Part shown: positions 12,357 to 13,644 of the stretch, piece after piece | How positions within the stretch are numbered: the first letter of the stretch is position 1 | Layout: each line of letters opens with the position of its first letter | Source of the DNA: JAAYZM01 sp964510785 | Lineage (GTDB): Bacteria > Actinomycetota > Actinomycetes > Actinomycetales > Cellulomonadaceae | Reading direction: 5' to 3' | DNA length: 13,644 bases | NCBI GenBank assembly: GCA_964510785.1 | Contig: CAZECM010000080.1 | Coordinates: forward strand, 1 to 13,644 | The notes under the pieces: generated by a model | What the model saw: only the letters and a program-made list of their open reading frames with translations | Told to the model about the DNA's origin: nothing | The model's database searches: none | Made by a program: the position numbers and the translations under genes

Positions 12357-13644
12357 CTACCGGCCGGTGCGAGTCGAGCAGCACAGGACGAGGACGGACC
12401 GCTCCACGAGCGTGACCTGCGTGCCGGCGGCCCACAGGGTCCCTGGAGCGCGCTCGAGCGCGGTGTCGACCTCGCAGCGCCAGGTGGCCGCGAACTCGGC
12501 GTCGGGCAGCGTGAACGCCACGGGCTCGGGTTGTGCGTTGAAGAGCATGAGCACGTCGTCGCCGACGACGCGCTGCCCGTAGCGCCCCGGCTCGGCGATC
12601 GCCTCGCCGTTGAGGAACACCATGACGGCGCCGGACGACGGCGTCGTCCACGCCTCCTCGCCCATGGGCTCACCCGCCGGGTCGAGCCACACGAGGTCGC
12701 TCAACGGTGACGCGCCGCCGTGGCCGGCGTGACCCGCGAAGAACCGCCGTCGGCGCAGCACCGGATGGGTCCGTCGCAGCGCGATGAGGCGCTGGGTGAA
12801 CTCCAGGAGCGCGGACTGTTCGGCGTCGAGGTCCCAGTCGACCCACGTGATCTCGTTGTCCTGGCAGTAGCCGTTGTTGTTCCCGCCCTGCGTACGCCCG
12901 ATCTCGTCGCCGTGAGCGAGCATCGGCACGCCCTGCGACACCAGGAGGGTGGTGAGGAAGTTGCGCTGCTGCCGGGCGCGCAGCTCCAGGACCTCGCCGT
13001 CGTCGGTGGGACCCTCGACCCCGCAGTTCCATGACCTGTTGTGGCTCTCGCCGTCCTGCCCGCCCTCACCGTTCGCCTCGTTGTGCTTGTCGTTGTACGA
13101 GACGAGGTCGGCGAGGGTGAAACCGTCGTGCGCCGTGACGAAGTTGATCGAGGCGATGGGTTTGCGGCCCGTGTGCTCGTACAGGTCCGAGGACCCGGTC
13201 AGGCGGCTGCCGAACTCGCCGAGCGTCGCGGGCTCGCCGCGCCAGTAGTCGCGCACGGTGTCGCGGTACTTGCCGTTCCACTCCGACCACAGGGGCGGGA
13301 ACCCGCCCACCTGGTAACCGCCGTCGCCGAGGTCCCACGGCTCCGCGATGAGCTTGACCTGCGAGATCACGGGATCTTGCTGGACCAGGTCGAAGAATGC
13401 CGAGAGCCGGTCGACCTCGTGGAACTGCCGGGCGAGGGTCGCCGCGAGGTCGAAGCGGAACCCGTCCACGTGCATCTCGGTGGCCCAGTACCGCAGCGAG
13501 TCCATGATCAGCTGCAGCACGTGCGGCGAGCGCATGAGCAGGGAGTTCCCCGTGCCGGTCGTGTCGTAGTAGTGCTCGAGGTCGTCGTCGACGAGCCGGT
13601 AGTACGCGGCGTTGTCGATGCCGCGCAGGCTCAGGGTCGGGCCG
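12357..13644 (-). CDS. glgX: Glycogen debranching enzyme GlgX (isoamylase type), C-terminal part
   Basis: The N-terminal part lies beyond the window end; 428 residues are visible, beginning GPTLSLRGIDNAAYYRL, of a family near 700 residues. GlgX (GH13) cleaves alpha-1,6 branches in glycogen trimmed by phosphorylase. Counting from the first full visible codon, the nucleophile is D65 in MHVDGFRFDLA, the acid/base is E101 in LIAEPWDLG, and the third carboxylate is D173 in FVTAHDGFTL. Other family marks are GGFPPLWSEWNGKYRD, WNCGVEGPTDD, GVPMLAHGDEIGRTQ and NNNGYCQDNEITWVDW. The C-terminal beta domain ends in VLVLCCSTRTGR. All catalytic residues are intact. The PPK2 gene follows on the same strand after 38 nt, so two reserve-polymer enzymes are adjacent. 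Confidence 0.97.
   Translation of the reverse strand, partial: GPTLSLRGIDNAAYYRLVDDDLEHYYDTTGTGNSLLMRSPHVLQLIMDSLRYWATEMHVDGFRFDLAATLARQFHEVDRLSAFFDLVQQDPVISQVKLIAEPWDLGDGGYQVGGFPPLWSEWNGKYRDTVRDYWRGEPATLGEFGSRLTGSSDLYEHTGRKPIASINFVTAHDGFTLADLVSYNDKHNEANGEGGQDGESHNRSWNCGVEGPTDDGEVLELRARQQRNFLTTLLVSQGVPMLAHGDEIGRTQGGNNNGYCQDNEITWVDWDLDAEQSALLEFTQRLIALRRTHPVLRRRRFFAGHAGHGGASPLSDLVWLDPAGEPMGEEAWTTPSSGAVMVFLNGEAIAEPGRYGQRVVGDDVLMLFNAQPEPVAFTLPDAEFAATWRCEVDTALERAPGTLWAAGTQVTLVERSVLVLCCSTRTGR

Noticed and set aside
10388..12673. Minus-strand open frame of 761 codons spanning zapE and ppk2
   Set aside because: It runs antisense to zapE and out of frame through ppk2, both of which are intact; it also crosses the N run.
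1..13644. tRNA or rRNA genes, CRISPR array, insertion sequence, prophage, defence or biosynthetic island
   Set aside because: Both strands are filled by ordinary metabolic and housekeeping genes with uniform GC content; no repeat array, transposase, integrase or RNA-gene pattern was seen.

Overview
This is a draft-genome window (one run of 10 Ns) of very high G+C DNA with dense, mostly short-gapped genes. The protein set points to an actinobacterium of the Cellulomonas/Oerskovia/Sanguibacter kind: a facultative anaerobe with a pyruvate formate-lyase, an actinobacterial DUF3000–LuxR–RNase D block, and a wall-modifying D-aspartate ligase/aspartate racemase pair. The lineage is inferred from gene content and protein wording, not from a search.

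Layout. (1) Positions 1–1453, plus strand: the 3' end of pyruvate formate-lyase (pflB) and its radical-SAM activase (pflA), 8 nt apart, forming an anaerobic pyruvate-cleavage operon. (2) Positions 1509–6072, minus strand: reading in the direction of transcription, a DUF3000 protein, a LuxR-type regulator with a truncated receiver domain, an RNase D-like DEDDy exonuclease with HRDC domains, and a fused enoyl-CoA hydratase/3-hydroxyacyl-CoA dehydrogenase. (3) Positions 6225–9642, plus strand: gnd (6-phosphogluconate dehydrogenase), an ATP-grasp ligase closely resembling D-aspartate ligase, and an aspartate racemase family protein. Each junction is a 4-nt start/stop overlap, so the three are probably one translationally coupled operon. 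(4) 9653–10378 minus: a stand-alone RibD C-terminal-type reductase, divergent from (5) 10412–11473 plus: an AFG1/ZapE-type ATPase interrupted by the N run. (6) 11470–13644, minus strand: glgX (5' part off the window) followed by a PPK2-family polyphosphate kinase.

Functional picture. Most of the window is housekeeping and central metabolism: fermentation, beta-oxidation, RNA turnover, pentose phosphate pathway, and storage polymers (glycogen and polyphosphate). The most informative local system is the gnd–ligase–racemase operon. The racemase would supply D-Asp and the ligase would attach it to the diamino acid of the peptidoglycan stem peptide, predicting a D-Asp-containing (A4-type) cross-bridge.

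Several starts have a TAnnnT -10-like hexamer 6–8 nt before the start codon, which suggests leaderless transcription (DUF3000, RNase D, the RibD-like gene, zapE). No tRNA, rRNA, CRISPR array, insertion sequence or prophage is visible, and no stretch above 300 nt lacks a gene. I found no convincing undescribed multi-gene system.
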